Shown here piece after piece: positions 8,900-17,052 of a stretch of 64,000 bases of DNA. The notes under the pieces are model-generated. The model had not been told where the DNA came from. It ran no database searches and was given only the letters and a program-made list of their open reading frames with translations. A program made the translations under genes and the position numbers. Within the stretch, counting starts at the first letter, position 1. The number at the start of each line of letters is the position of its first letter. This DNA is from Mangrovibacter plantisponsor (GTDB lineage: Bacteria; Pseudomonadota; Gammaproteobacteria; Enterobacterales; Enterobacteriaceae): contig NZ_QGTS01000018.1 in NCBI RefSeq assembly GCF_003182475.1, positions 24,746 through 88,745 of the forward strand, given 5' to 3'.

Positions 8900-9185
8900 A
8901 TCTTTGCGCGGTGACCTGGCCGCATTGCACGACGCTGGCGCGATCAGCAAGGTGACGATGCGCGAGTTCGACGCGATTTGTCCACCGCCGGTGCGCGAGT
9001 TCAGCGCAGACGACATTAAACGTCTGCGTGAAGCACTGCATTTCAGCCAGCCAGTGTTCGCCCATCACCTGCACACCACCGCCTCGACGGTACGCAAGTG
9101 GGAACAAGGCGAAACGCGTCCAGCTGGCCCGGCGCTCAAGCTGCTCAACGTCATCGCTGACAAAGGCTTGCAGGCCATTATCTGA
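8880..9185 (+). CDS. HTH antitoxin (HigA/NadS-like)
   Basis: DNA-binding antitoxin of 101 residues with an XRE-type helix-turn-helix in the C-terminal half (DDIKRLREALHFSQPVFAHHLHTTASTVRKWEQGE). The N-terminal ~40 residues probably contact the toxin. It starts at GTG 8880 inside the toxin gene, after GGAGGTG. It would neutralise the upstream RelE-like toxin and repress the operon through the palindrome at 8481-8497 (family knowledge). Confidence 0.87.
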   Translation: MTSKIIESLRGDLAALHDAGAISKVTMREFDAICPPPVREFSADDIKRLREALHFSQPVFAHHLHTTASTVRKWEQGETRPAGPALKLLNVIADKGLQAII

Positions 9186-9262
9186 TGCGAGCATGGCGGA
9201 GATACGGATAGAGAGCTAACCTACTGCTCCGCATATGACTTCAAGTCTCGTGTATTTTGCAC

Positions 9263-9286
9263 AAAAGCTTGACGTCAGCTTTTTTT
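9263..9286 (+). terminator. Rho-independent terminator after the toxin-antitoxin operon
   Basis: AAAAGCT and AGCTTTT arms around TGACGTC, running into a T-run; it abuts the stop of the convergent MFS gene. Confidence 0.6.
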
Positions 9287-10526
9287 AGGGCACATCGTGA
9301 GTTGTGGTGGAAAGTTGCGCCCTGTGCTGGCGTAACCAAACCACAATACCAATGACTGCGGCGATGATACCGGCTGCCGCACCGATTCCCATCGCACTGC
9401 GCGCACCATAGTGGTCCGCCACCCAGCCCACAATGGGCGCGCCGATTGGCGTCCCGCCCATGGCAATACAGATACGCAGTGCCATCACCCGCCCACGCAT
9501 GCTGGATTCAGTGGTAAGTTGTACCAGGCTATTCGACGTATTCATAAAGGTCAGCGAGGCAACCCCGGTTATGCCCAGCATCGCCGCAAACCACCAGTAC
9601 CCCGGAGCTACAGCTGCCAGGATACAACCTGTACCGAAAAAACCGGCTCCCAGAATTAAGGTGGTAAAGCGCGGTCTCTCGCGCCCGGCGCACATCAGAG
9701 CCCCCAGCAGAGTGCCACACGCCATAACCGAAGAGAGCAAACCAAAACCACGGGCATCGGTATGAAATACACTGACGGCCATTGTCGAAATATAAATCGG
9801 AAAGTTAAGGCCGAATGTGCCAATAAAAAACAGCATCAGCAGAATGGCTTTCAGATCTGGCCGGCCTTTTACATAGCGCAACCCCTCAACAAAACTGCCT
9901 TTCTTACGTGCTGCCCGCACCTGGGGGTAGAGCTTATCTGCCTGCAGAAACAGCAGTGAAATCAGCACAGCGATAAACGACAGCCCGTTCAGCGCAAACG
10001 CCCAACCGGTGCCTACCGCGGCAATCACCAGCCCGGAAACGGCGGGGCCAATCATCCGCGCCGAATTAAACGAGGTAGAGTTGAGCGCTACTGCATTGGG
10101 TAAATCGTTATCGCCAACCAGTTCAGCAACAAAGGTTTGCCTTGCCGGGGCATCGAACGCGTTGGCTGTACCAAATAAAAACGCGAAGACATAAACATGC
10201 CACAACTGAACCAGGCCAGTAATAGTCAGCACCCCAAGCCCCAGCGCCAGGATGCCCATAATCGCCTGGGTGGTCAGCAACAATTTCCGCTGGTTAAAGT
10301 AATCCGCTGCAAAACCGGTCCACGGCAGGAACAATAGCGGTGGGGCAAACTGCAATGCCATAACGACGCCAACAGCCGAAGCATTATGGTCTGTCAGTTG
10401 CGTTAAGACTATCCAGTCCTGCGCCACACGCTGCACCCAGGTGCCAATATTTGACACAAAGGCACCGCAGGCCCAAATACGGTAATTGGTATTGCGAAAT
10501 GAACGAAAAATCGTGGTGACTGACAT
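9285..10526 (-). CDS. MFS drug/metabolite exporter (DHA3-like)
   Basis: Inner-membrane proton-driven exporter of 413 residues with 12 predicted hydrophobic segments. Typical sequences are SNIGTWVQRVAQDWIVLTQLT, the motif-A-like loop GFAADYFNQRKLL, and DAPARQTFVAELVG, which is characteristic of the TetV/EntS-like group. It lies 47 bp downstream of a marR gene on the same strand and is therefore probably repressed by it. Substrate unknown; export of a toxic compound or siderophore-like molecule is the family range. Confidence 0.87.
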   Translation of the reverse strand: MSVTTIFRSFRNTNYRIWACGAFVSNIGTWVQRVAQDWIVLTQLTDHNASAVGVVMALQFAPPLLFLPWTGFAADYFNQRKLLLTTQAIMGILALGLGVLTITGLVQLWHVYVFAFLFGTANAFDAPARQTFVAELVGDNDLPNAVALNSTSFNSARMIGPAVSGLVIAAVGTGWAFALNGLSFIAVLISLLFLQADKLYPQVRAARKKGSFVEGLRYVKGRPDLKAILLMLFFIGTFGLNFPIYISTMAVSVFHTDARGFGLLSSVMACGTLLGALMCAGRERPRFTTLILGAGFFGTGCILAAVAPGYWWFAAMLGITGVASLTFMNTSNSLVQLTTESSMRGRVMALRICIAMGGTPIGAPIVGWVADHYGARSAMGIGAAAGIIAAVIGIVVWLRQHRAQLSTTTHDVP

Positions 10527-10573
10527 AGCGACCTGTACTTAGCAATCTGTTTCTGGGGAAGAAGGCCGGTTGA

Positions 10574-11032
10574 TTATTTTCCGTCACTGGCATCATCGGT
10601 CAGCCGGTTAATCAGGCCGATGGCCTGGGAAAGCGTTTCTTGTTCATCCGCACTGAGAGACGCTGAAATCGAACGGGTTAACCAGTCCTTACGCAGTGCC
10701 CGGCGCGGCATAACCCACTCATACCAGGCATCAGTCAGCGAAAGTAATGTCTGGCGCCCGTCATTTGGGTCCGGGCTGCCGGTGATGAAACCGGCTGCCA
10801 TCAGGCTGTTAACAATGGCTGCCATTGATTGTGGTCGGATACCTTCAGAACGGGCCAGCGCAGAAACGGTTTCTGCTCCCTCGTTTTCCAGGTGATGCAG
10901 TACGGCCAGTTGTGAAGCAGAAAGCTCGCTCAGAGTGGATTGCTGGCGTAAGCGGCGGCGGAGTTTGCGCATTGCCGTTTGCAGAGACTGGGCCAGCATG
11001 GCGCTTTGTTCTGAAGGGATGGGTGTATTCAT
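10574..11032 (-). CDS. MarR-family regulator
   Basis: Dimeric winged-helix repressor of 152 residues. Recognition-helix region ETVSALARSEGIRPQSMAAIVNSL is followed by the wing GFITGSPDPNDGRQTLLSLT, with the conserved D-x-R of MarR proteins. It is the first gene of a two-gene operon with an MFS exporter. The AACTGTACAGTT palindrome 56 bp upstream of its start is the likely operator. Ligand unknown. Confidence 0.9.
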   Translation of the reverse strand: MNTPIPSEQSAMLAQSLQTAMRKLRRRLRQQSTLSELSASQLAVLHHLENEGAETVSALARSEGIRPQSMAAIVNSLMAAGFITGSPDPNDGRQTLLSLTDAWYEWVMPRRALRKDWLTRSISASLSADEQETLSQAIGLINRLTDDASDGK

Positions 11033-11087
11033 GTGTATTTCACTGTCAGTTAGTTGTGTTCTTCATACTTCAAATTATCTACAGCTA

Positions 11088-11099
11088 AACTGTACAGTT
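11088..11099. promoter_or_regulatory. Candidate MarR operator
   Basis: AACTGTACAGTT is a perfect 12-bp palindrome upstream of marR, flanked by further partly symmetric A/T bases. The half-site spacing fits MarR-family sites. Function inferred. Confidence 0.5.
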
Positions 11100-11129
11100 A
11101 AACTGAAAAGTTTTCCTGTATAAAAAAAC

Positions 11130-11159
11130 AAAACCGCACGGAATGCCTCATGCGGTTTT
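11130..11159 (-). terminator. Terminator hairpin downstream of the chemoreceptor (distal)
   Basis: AAAACCGCA and TGCGGTTTT arms with a 12-base loop. On the minus strand it runs into TGTTTTTTTA. It is probably a back-up stop for chemoreceptor transcripts heading toward marR. Confidence 0.6.
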
Positions 11160-11172
11160 GGGCGTGATGATG

Positions 11173-11204
11173 TAAAAAGGCCGGGAAACCTGTGATTTTC
11201 CCGG
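11173..11204 (-). terminator. Terminator of the chemoreceptor gene (proximal)
   Basis: CCGGGAAA (11181-11188) pairs with TTTCCCGG (11197-11204). On the minus strand this is followed by CCTTTTTACA, a standard intrinsic terminator 30 bp after the stop. Confidence 0.7.
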
Positions 11205-11233
11205 CAAAGCTCTGCGTTATTGACTTGTTATTA

Positions 11234-12889
11234 TTAGAATGTTTCCCAGTTTTCCCCGGTGTTGGCGGTAATCGCCTTCACGCCCTGGGTCGGTTTTAGC
11301 GCCGGCTTTCTCACTTCAGAATTCGTTTTGGCGGTATAGCTGCTGCCAAGGTCAAACACCGCAATCGCACCGGTCAGATGTTCTGCTTCCATCTCCAGCG
11401 CAGCGGCACTGGTTGCAGCCTGCTGAACCTGGGCAGCGTTCTGTTGGGTGACGCTATCCATCGCGTTCATCGCCTGGCCGATTTGGTCAATACCACGAGA
11501 CTGTTCATCAGAGGCGACGGAGATTTCGCCCATCAATTCGCGAACCCGGCTGACAGAAGCAATGATGGTTTCCATCGCTTTACCCGCTTCCTGTACCTGG
11601 CCTGCACCGGCGGTAACCCGGCTGACAGATTCACTGATTAAGCCTTCAATCTCTTTAGCAGCCTGGGCACTGCGCTGCGCCAGGGAGCGCACTTCACTGG
11701 CGACGACAGCAAAACCGCGCCCTTGTTCGCCTGCTCTGGCTGCTTCAACGGCCGCATTCAGTGCCAGAATATTGGTCTGGAACGAGATGCTGTTAATCAC
11801 ACTGGTGATATCAGCGATTTTTTGCGAGCTTTCGGAAATCCCTGCCATGGTTTTCACCACAGTATTGGTGATTTCACCGCCTTTTTGGGCAATCCCCTGG
11901 GCTTCATCGGTTAACTGGCGTGCCTGGTGTACGTTTTCCGCGTTGTTTTTCACGGTGGAAGTCAGTTCTTCCATACTGGCGGCAGTCTGTTGCAGCGCCG
12001 CTGCCTGCTGGTCGGTACGGCCAGAGAGTTCTTCGTTACCTTTGCGGATCTGGCTGGTGCTGGTGTAAATGGTGCCAGAGCTGTCGCGGATTACGGTAAC
12101 CGTATCGCGCAGGCTGTCTTGCATACTGCGAATGTAGGGAATCAGTTGCCCGGCGCAGTTGCGGCCAAAGTCATCAATATTATGTTGCAACTGGCCTGCA
12201 GTTAAACGTTCCAGGTGCCGTTTGATGATGCCAACAGGGCGTACCAGGTAAGCGACCAGGTAACGGTCAGTGAGAAACAGTGTGACAATCCCCGCCACCA
12301 GGGCAGCCAGCAGGATAAAACGGTTACTGGTAATGTGGTCCTGAGCTTGCTGAACCATGCCACCAGACTGTATGGCCTGGGTGTATTTTTCAGCAGTAGC
12401 GCCAAACTGCACACTCAGCGGTGGGTATACGTGGCGAAATGTCTGGCGGAAACTGTCTATATTATTCGCCTGGGCATTTTGCAACATAGGGGCGATAGTG
12501 TTAAGCAGGGTTTCCCAGTCATTAACCATTTGCTGAACCAGGGCGTCATCTATACCCGGGTGCTGGCTCTGGCGAAACTGTGCCAGCATATCCTGGCTGA
12601 TTTTCAGTGCCTTACCTGCGGAAACAAAGGTTTTCTCTGCACTGGCTTCATCACCAGACTGGCGGAAGTCTACCGCGCGTAACATGCGCGTCATGGTACG
12701 GAAGTACTGGTCATTGCCTTTAACCAGCATGGCATAAGTGTGTTTTTGTACCGAGTTCTGTTCCAGTAACTGGCTTACATCAGTAAAGTTTTTCAGGGTT
12801 AACGTGGTTGCCACCCCCCAAATCAAGGTGAACACGGCAAGGATAATCAACAACATTTTTCTGACGGTAATATCTTTTAAGATCTGCAT
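11234..12889 (-). CDS. Methyl-accepting chemotaxis protein
   Basis: Inner-membrane chemoreceptor of 551 residues. TM1 is near residues 10-32 ([19 protein letters not shown]). A periplasmic four-helix-bundle sensor follows to ~190, TM2 at ~195-215, a HAMP segment to ~270, then the cytoplasmic signalling coiled coil. The tip reads [21 protein letters not shown], the CheA/CheW contact. It ends in NWETF, the pentapeptide tether for CheR and CheB seen on high-abundance receptors such as Tar and Tsr. The start at 12889 has GGAG at the right distance; an in-frame start 33 bp earlier does not. Ligand unknown. Confidence 0.94.
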   Translation of the reverse strand: MQILKDITVRKMLLIILAVFTLIWGVATTLTLKNFTDVSQLLEQNSVQKHTYAMLVKGNDQYFRTMTRMLRAVDFRQSGDEASAEKTFVSAGKALKISQDMLAQFRQSQHPGIDDALVQQMVNDWETLLNTIAPMLQNAQANNIDSFRQTFRHVYPPLSVQFGATAEKYTQAIQSGGMVQQAQDHITSNRFILLAALVAGIVTLFLTDRYLVAYLVRPVGIIKRHLERLTAGQLQHNIDDFGRNCAGQLIPYIRSMQDSLRDTVTVIRDSSGTIYTSTSQIRKGNEELSGRTDQQAAALQQTAASMEELTSTVKNNAENVHQARQLTDEAQGIAQKGGEITNTVVKTMAGISESSQKIADITSVINSISFQTNILALNAAVEAARAGEQGRGFAVVASEVRSLAQRSAQAAKEIEGLISESVSRVTAGAGQVQEAGKAMETIIASVSRVRELMGEISVASDEQSRGIDQIGQAMNAMDSVTQQNAAQVQQAATSAAALEMEAEHLTGAIAVFDLGSSYTAKTNSEVRKPALKPTQGVKAITANTGENWETF

Positions 12890-13696
12890 AATTGGCTCCG
12901 GATAATCAGTGTGGTTATCCACGGTGGAAAATAAATGGCCAACATGAGACTGGCTTTGCGTTATTTGAAATTCAATTTCAAAAATATCCTGTCATGTGTG
13001 TTACGCAGAGTAGTTTACTATTAAGCCAGACACAGGTTTTGGTAATAAAATTCAGTCACAATTAAATATGTCAAAGGTCACTAAATACAACAATAAAGTG
13101 TGTTTGGTACTCCTTGCTGCATGGTGATTAATATACCCTGGATTACTTAAAATAGTCTTAATTTATTTATGATATTTAAATGCATTAATCACATTTTTTT
13201 GCTTATTTTTTAAATAATAGACAATAAAATTAACAAGATCGCTTTGAACTGATCTGTTATAAGTAATGGCGTGTACCCCTCCAGAGGTATCCCGTTAATA
13301 CTTCAGTGTATGCGTGCTGTTATTTTTATAATTGTATTAATACTGATATTTTTATTGTGGTTTATTTTTTACTTAACGCAAATAAACAATACCGGAATAA
13401 TTAATATAACCACAGCCTGGAGATATTTCTCATGGGCAGGGGGGGAGGGTATTCACATGGGGGTGAAAAATAGCACTAACTTGACCGTAGCCGGGATACG
13501 CTTACTGCGATTTCTGCTAATTTATCTCCCTTAAGGTATTTCTTGCTTGCAACCTGCACAGAGAAAGCGTCAGATACCTGAGCCCATTTAGCCGGCGCGG
13601 GGCGAGCCTGGTTGTAAACAGGCAAACCGGCATTTCCCGGCGGTTCCCTCCCGTACCAGTCACCGCCGCGTATTGAATCTTGAGAAGGTAACCATC
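12890..13696. other. AT-rich intergenic stretch
   Basis: About 800 bp between divergently placed chemoreceptor and dehydrogenase genes. It includes a perfect inverted repeat TTGAAAT-TCA-ATTTCAA (12965-12981) about 80 bp upstream of the chemoreceptor, a possible regulator site. I found no flagellar sigma-28 box that I trust. The centre (13030-13300) is strongly AT-rich. One short membrane-type reading frame is listed separately. Confidence 0.5.
13310..13534 (+). CDS. Possible small membrane protein (doubtful)
   Basis: A 74-codon frame beginning ATG-CGT-GCT with one strongly hydrophobic segment (VIFIIVLILIFLLWFIFYL), then a polar stretch. No good ribosome site is evident and AT-rich DNA produces such hydrophobic frames by chance. 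Not recognised. Confidence 0.2.
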   Translation: MRAVIFIIVLILIFLLWFIFYLTQINNTGIINITTAWRYFSWAGGEGIHMGVKNSTNLTVAGIRLLRFLLIYLP

Positions 13697-14563
13697 ATGG
13701 CGAAAGTGACATTTCTTGGCACCGGGGCAATGGGTAGCCGTATGGCAATGAACTTACTGAAAGCCGGGCATGATGTAACGGTGTGGAACCGTACCCCGGA
13801 AACCGCAGCACCTTTGGTTGATGCCGGGGCCTGCCAGGCTTTTACGCCACGAGAAGCCGTTGAACAGGCTGGTGTGATAATTTCGGTATTGCGTGATGAT
13901 GACGCTTCCCGGGAAGTGTGGCTTAACCCCGAATGGGGCGCACTTGCGGGTATGCCTGCCAGTGCTATCGCTATTGAAAGTAGCACGCTGACTGTGGCCT
14001 GGGTGCGTGAACTGGCACAGATAATGTCTTCCCGCGACCGCCCGTTTCTTGAAGCCCCGGTTTCCGGTTCACGCCCCCAGGCCGATAATGCCAGCCTTAT
14101 CTATTTTGTGGGCGGCTATGAAGGCTATGTCGATCATGTCCGTTCTTTATTATTACAAATGGGCTCCGATGTATTTTATGTCGGGAGCCACGGTGCGGCG
14201 GCAATGAGTAAGCTGGCGACCAACACGCTGATGGGGGTGCAGGTTGCCGCGCTGGCGGAAACTATCGCTATTCTGATTCGTGAAGGGGTGGATGTTGCCC
14301 GCGTGCTGGATGCTGTTGCAGGCACGGCTTCCTGGAGCCCAATGGCTGGCCGGGTCGCCCAGTCTATGCTGGCCCAGCAGTTTGCCCCGTTGTTTCCGGT
14401 GGAACTGATAGAAAAAGACCTGGATTACATGTTGCGCTCGGCCGATGAACAAGCCCCGGCAATGCCCGCAATCAGTGGGGCGCGTGATGCGTTCCGTGAA
14501 GCCATGGCGCAAGGCCTGGGTGAAGAGGATATGAGCGGCGTGGTGCGTTTATTCGTGAAATAA
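13697..14563 (+). CDS. 3-hydroxyisobutyrate dehydrogenase-family oxidoreductase
   Basis: NAD(P)-dependent beta-hydroxyacid dehydrogenase of 288 residues. The nucleotide-binding motif GTGAMGSRMAMNLLKAGHDVTVWNRT is followed by the substrate-binding segment EAPVSGSRPQADNASLIYFVGG and the catalytic lysine region SKLATNTLMGVQ. ATG 13697 has GAGAAGG upstream and gives the expected N-terminus. The family reduces or oxidises small 3-hydroxy acids (3-hydroxyisobutyrate, tartronate semialdehyde, glyoxylate/succinic semialdehyde type). The member cannot be told from sequence alone. It is a single gene, convergent with lpxC-like. Confidence 0.87.
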   Translation: MAKVTFLGTGAMGSRMAMNLLKAGHDVTVWNRTPETAAPLVDAGACQAFTPREAVEQAGVIISVLRDDDASREVWLNPEWGALAGMPASAIAIESSTLTVAWVRELAQIMSSRDRPFLEAPVSGSRPQADNASLIYFVGGYEGYVDHVRSLLLQMGSDVFYVGSHGAAAMSKLATNTLMGVQVAALAETIAILIREGVDVARVLDAVAGTASWSPMAGRVAQSMLAQQFAPLFPVELIEKDLDYMLRSADEQAPAMPAISGARDAFREAMAQGLGEEDMSGVVRLFVK

Positions 14564-14575
14564 GCAGGCGCAAAC

Positions 14576-14623
14576 CTGGTGGCACACCAGTGCCACCAGC
14601 CCGGGAGGAAAGCCAGCCGGGCT
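14576..14623. terminator. Double hairpin between convergent genes
   Basis: CTGGTGGCAC-ACCA-GTGCCACCAG (14576-14599) is a perfect 10-bp stem. It is followed by AGCCCGG...CCGGGCT (14598-14623). Neither has a long T-run, but together they separate the dehydrogenase and lpxC-like transcripts. Confidence 0.5.
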
Positions 14624-14631
14624 TGTGAATA

Positions 14632-15588
14632 TCAGTTGTGCGTGCGGAATGCCAAAGAAGGGAAACTGGAGCGCGTAACCGCTGGCACGGCACGGTAATT
14701 TTCTTGCCCATTGACCCCCGGGTCTTCACTGGTAATCAGTGTCCAGGCATTGGCGGTATCCAGTACTGCACAAATCAACGCATTATTCAGTGCATGGCCT
14801 GATTTATACGCGCTGAAATGGCCCAGCAGGTTGTGCCCACCGGCAAACAGGTCGCCCACCGCATCCAGCATTTTATGGCGCACCAGCTCGTTCGGGTAAC
14901 GCAGGCCATCCGGGTTTACTACCTTGAATTCATCCAGACCAATGGCGTTGTCCAGGCTTGCTCCCAGGCTCAACCCCTGTTTCTGCAAGTATTCAATATC
15001 TTTGATAAAACCAAAGGTACGTGCCCGTGACAGTTCAGCCACATAACGTTCCGGAGTCAGTTGTAATGCAAACTGGCAGGTATCGGCAGCAATGGCCGGG
15101 TGGTTAAACTCAATGGTGAAATCCAGGCTAAAACCAGTGCCAGGTTCCAGCATGGCCCATTTGTCGCCATCTGTTACTCGCACAGGTTTAGTAATTTTCA
15201 GGAAGGATTTTGCTTCCTGCTGGTCCTGAACACCGGCCTGGAGCAGCAGGTACACGAACGGGTTGGAGCTCCCGTCCATAATCGGCACCTCGGCGGCATC
15301 CAGTTCGACATACAGGTTATCAATACCTAACCCGGCAATGGCGGAAGAGAGGTGTTCGATAGTCGAAATGCGTACACCGTTATCATTGAATAAATTGGTA
15401 GCGAGAACGGCATCTTTAATCCGATGTGCGCGTAACGGGATCTCTTCGGCAGGGGAAAGATCGACACGGCGAAACACAACACCTGTGTTAACTGGTGCCG
15501 GAGAGAGTTTCATATGCACTTTTTTCCCACTGTGCAGACCAATCCCAGTGGTTTCAATATGCTGGCTAATTGTTTTTTGTTTTAACAT
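14632..15588 (-). CDS. lpxC: LpxC-like UDP-3-O-acyl-GlcNAc deacetylase
   Basis: Zinc deacetylase of lipid A synthesis: removes acetate from UDP-3-O-acyl-N-acetylglucosamine. Aligning without gaps to my memory of E. coli LpxC, all key residues keep the same numbers: Glu78-His79 (STIEHL), His238 and Asp242 (HKMLDAVGD), His265 (YKSGHALNN). The protein has 318 residues, with a C-terminal tail that differs from E. coli (305). Many positions differ between the two. It is not next to ftsZ/secA, where the housekeeping gene sits in enterobacteria, so it is probably a second, accessory copy. The upstream in-frame start is rejected in favour of MLKQKTISQHIETTGIGLHSGKK. Confidence 0.85.
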   Translation of the reverse strand: MLKQKTISQHIETTGIGLHSGKKVHMKLSPAPVNTGVVFRRVDLSPAEEIPLRAHRIKDAVLATNLFNDNGVRISTIEHLSSAIAGLGIDNLYVELDAAEVPIMDGSSNPFVYLLLQAGVQDQQEAKSFLKITKPVRVTDGDKWAMLEPGTGFSLDFTIEFNHPAIAADTCQFALQLTPERYVAELSRARTFGFIKDIEYLQKQGLSLGASLDNAIGLDEFKVVNPDGLRYPNELVRHKMLDAVGDLFAGGHNLLGHFSAYKSGHALNNALICAVLDTANAWTLITSEDPGVNGQENYRAVPAVTRSSFPSLAFRTHN

Positions 15589-15959
15589 GGCAGTTTGGCA
15601 ATGCACGAAAACGTCATTATACGCAATTAAGGATATCCCTGGGAACATCACTTTTTCGGTGGAGCACAATAACCACCAGGCCTGTACAGGGTTACCCGCC
15701 GGAGCATTAAGAATAGGCCATGATTATGAGGGAAATTTGCAGTGAGCGTGTAGATTATGCCACTTTTTTCGCGCCGGGTACTTTATGGTTTTACGCCGGG
15801 TGCAGCACAAGGAATGGCTGTGTGTGGGTGGTTTTCAAACAGCAATCAATGGCTAACAGACTGTGGCGGGTAAAAAATAAGCAGTGCAGGCTGAAGCTGA
15901 GCTTCACAGCCACACCGCTTATTTTTCCCAACACCGGTTTGGTTATCGCGCCGACTGAA
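15589..15959. other. Intergenic stretch upstream of lpxC-like
   Basis: Holds the promoter region of the lpxC-like gene and, at its right end, the terminator of the sugar importer operon. No further gene is convincing; short frames here lack start sites and similarity. Confidence 0.5.
15871..15928 (-). terminator. Strong terminator of the sugar importer operon
   Basis: AAAAATAAGC (15873-15882) pairs with GCTTATTTTT (15917-15926). An inner hairpin GGCTGAAGCTGAGCTTCACAGCC extends the stem. U-rich ends occur on both strands, so it can stop transcription both ways. Confidence 0.75.
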
Positions 15960-17051
15960 TCAGGGGGCCTTTATTACCGCCTGCTGGGCAACCACCGCGG
16001 CTTTTTGCTGCATACGGTTTTGCATCTGGTCGATAATGACCGCAATAATAATGACCAGGCCTTTAATCACCATTTGCCAGAACTCGCTGACGCCCATCAT
16101 TACCAGACCATCAGCGAGAAAACCAATAACAAACGCGCCAATTAACGTACCCAGAATGGTACCTCGCCCACCTGCCAGCGATGTCCCCCCGAGTACCACT
16201 GCGGCAATGGCATTCATTTCAAACGCTGTCCCGTTTGCCGGGTGGCTGGCCAGTAATTGGGCGGAGACCACAATCCCGGCGATGGCTGCACAAAAACCCG
16301 ATAAGGTATACACCCACACTTTTACCTGGCGGACTTTAACGCCAGAGAGCTCGGCTGCGCGTTCATTATCGCCAATAGCATAGACATGGCGGCCAAAGGG
16401 CAGGCGGCGGGCCACGTAAGCAATGGCGATGGCAAGAACAATCATTATCCAGATGGCCCACGGAATACCCAGTAATGTGCCAGAGCCGATTTCGTCAAAC
16501 CCTGTGTTGCCCAGCAACGGGTTGCCTTCCAGCCCCGGGAAGGTTTGCCCACCCGAGGTCAGCATAGCCGCACCACGCAGTACATACATAGTGCCCAGCG
16601 TGCAAATAAAAGGCGCGACATTATAGCGGGTGATTATCCAGCCATTAATTGCGCCAATAAATGCACCAATCAGTAAGACAACAGGGACGATGACCCAGAC
16701 ACTGGGAAAGATAGCAATGCCAAACATTGGCAGGACGATGCCTTTGGTTATCAGCCAGCCAGCTATCATTCCGCACAAACCGAGAGTGGCGCCAATGGAA
16801 AGGTCAATGCCCGCCGTGATGATGACAAAGGTAATCCCCAGAGCCAGAAACGCATTGATAGCAATATGCTTAATCATAATGACCAGGCTGCCGGTTGCCA
16901 GAAAGCCAGGTACGGTTAACGTAAAAAAGCCGACAATTAAAAACAACGCAATAAACGTGCGCAGTTTCAGTGCCAGTAACAGTAACCCTTCACGGGAGCG
17001 GGAAGGGGAAGGTGAAGGTGTGGCTAATGTTTCGGAAGATGTTGTTTTCAT
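15960..17051 (-). CDS. Sugar ABC transporter permease (RbsC type)
   Basis: Inner-membrane channel subunit of a ribose-type importer, 363 residues with about ten hydrophobic segments. Diagnostic sequences are ITAGIDLSIGATLGLCGM, GRHVYAIGDNERAAELSGVKVRQVK and VVLGGTSLAGGRGTILGTLIGA. ATG 17051 is 2 bp from the ATPase stop, so the genes are translationally coupled; the longer frame would overlap the ATPase. It is the last gene of binding protein - DUF2291 lipoprotein - ATPase - permease. The sugar is probably D-apiose (see neighbouring enzymes; inference). Confidence 0.92.
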   Translation of the reverse strand: MKTTSSETLATPSPSPSRSREGLLLLALKLRTFIALFLIVGFFTLTVPGFLATGSLVIMIKHIAINAFLALGITFVIITAGIDLSIGATLGLCGMIAGWLITKGIVLPMFGIAIFPSVWVIVPVVLLIGAFIGAINGWIITRYNVAPFICTLGTMYVLRGAAMLTSGGQTFPGLEGNPLLGNTGFDEIGSGTLLGIPWAIWIMIVLAIAIAYVARRLPFGRHVYAIGDNERAAELSGVKVRQVKVWVYTLSGFCAAIAGIVVSAQLLASHPANGTAFEMNAIAAVVLGGTSLAGGRGTILGTLIGAFVIGFLADGLVMMGVSEFWQMVIKGLVIIIAVIIDQMQNRMQQKAAVVAQQAVIKAP

Positions 17052-17052
17052 T

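Noticed and set aside
12890..13050. Sigma-28 (flagellar) promoter of the chemoreceptor
   Set aside because: No TAAAGTTT-N11-GCCGATAA-like sequence at correct spacing on the minus strand.
13271..13309. GTG start 13 codons ahead of the possible small membrane protein
   Set aside because: No ribosome site; if the frame is used at all, ATG 13310 is more likely.
15589..15669. Longer LpxC start
   Set aside because: The extra 27 codons have no similarity to LpxC, whose N-terminus is well conserved from MLKQ onward.
15720..16145. A 141-codon plus-strand frame beginning upstream of the sugar permease stop
   Set aside because: Half of it is antisense to the permease gene and it spans a strong terminator; no family features.
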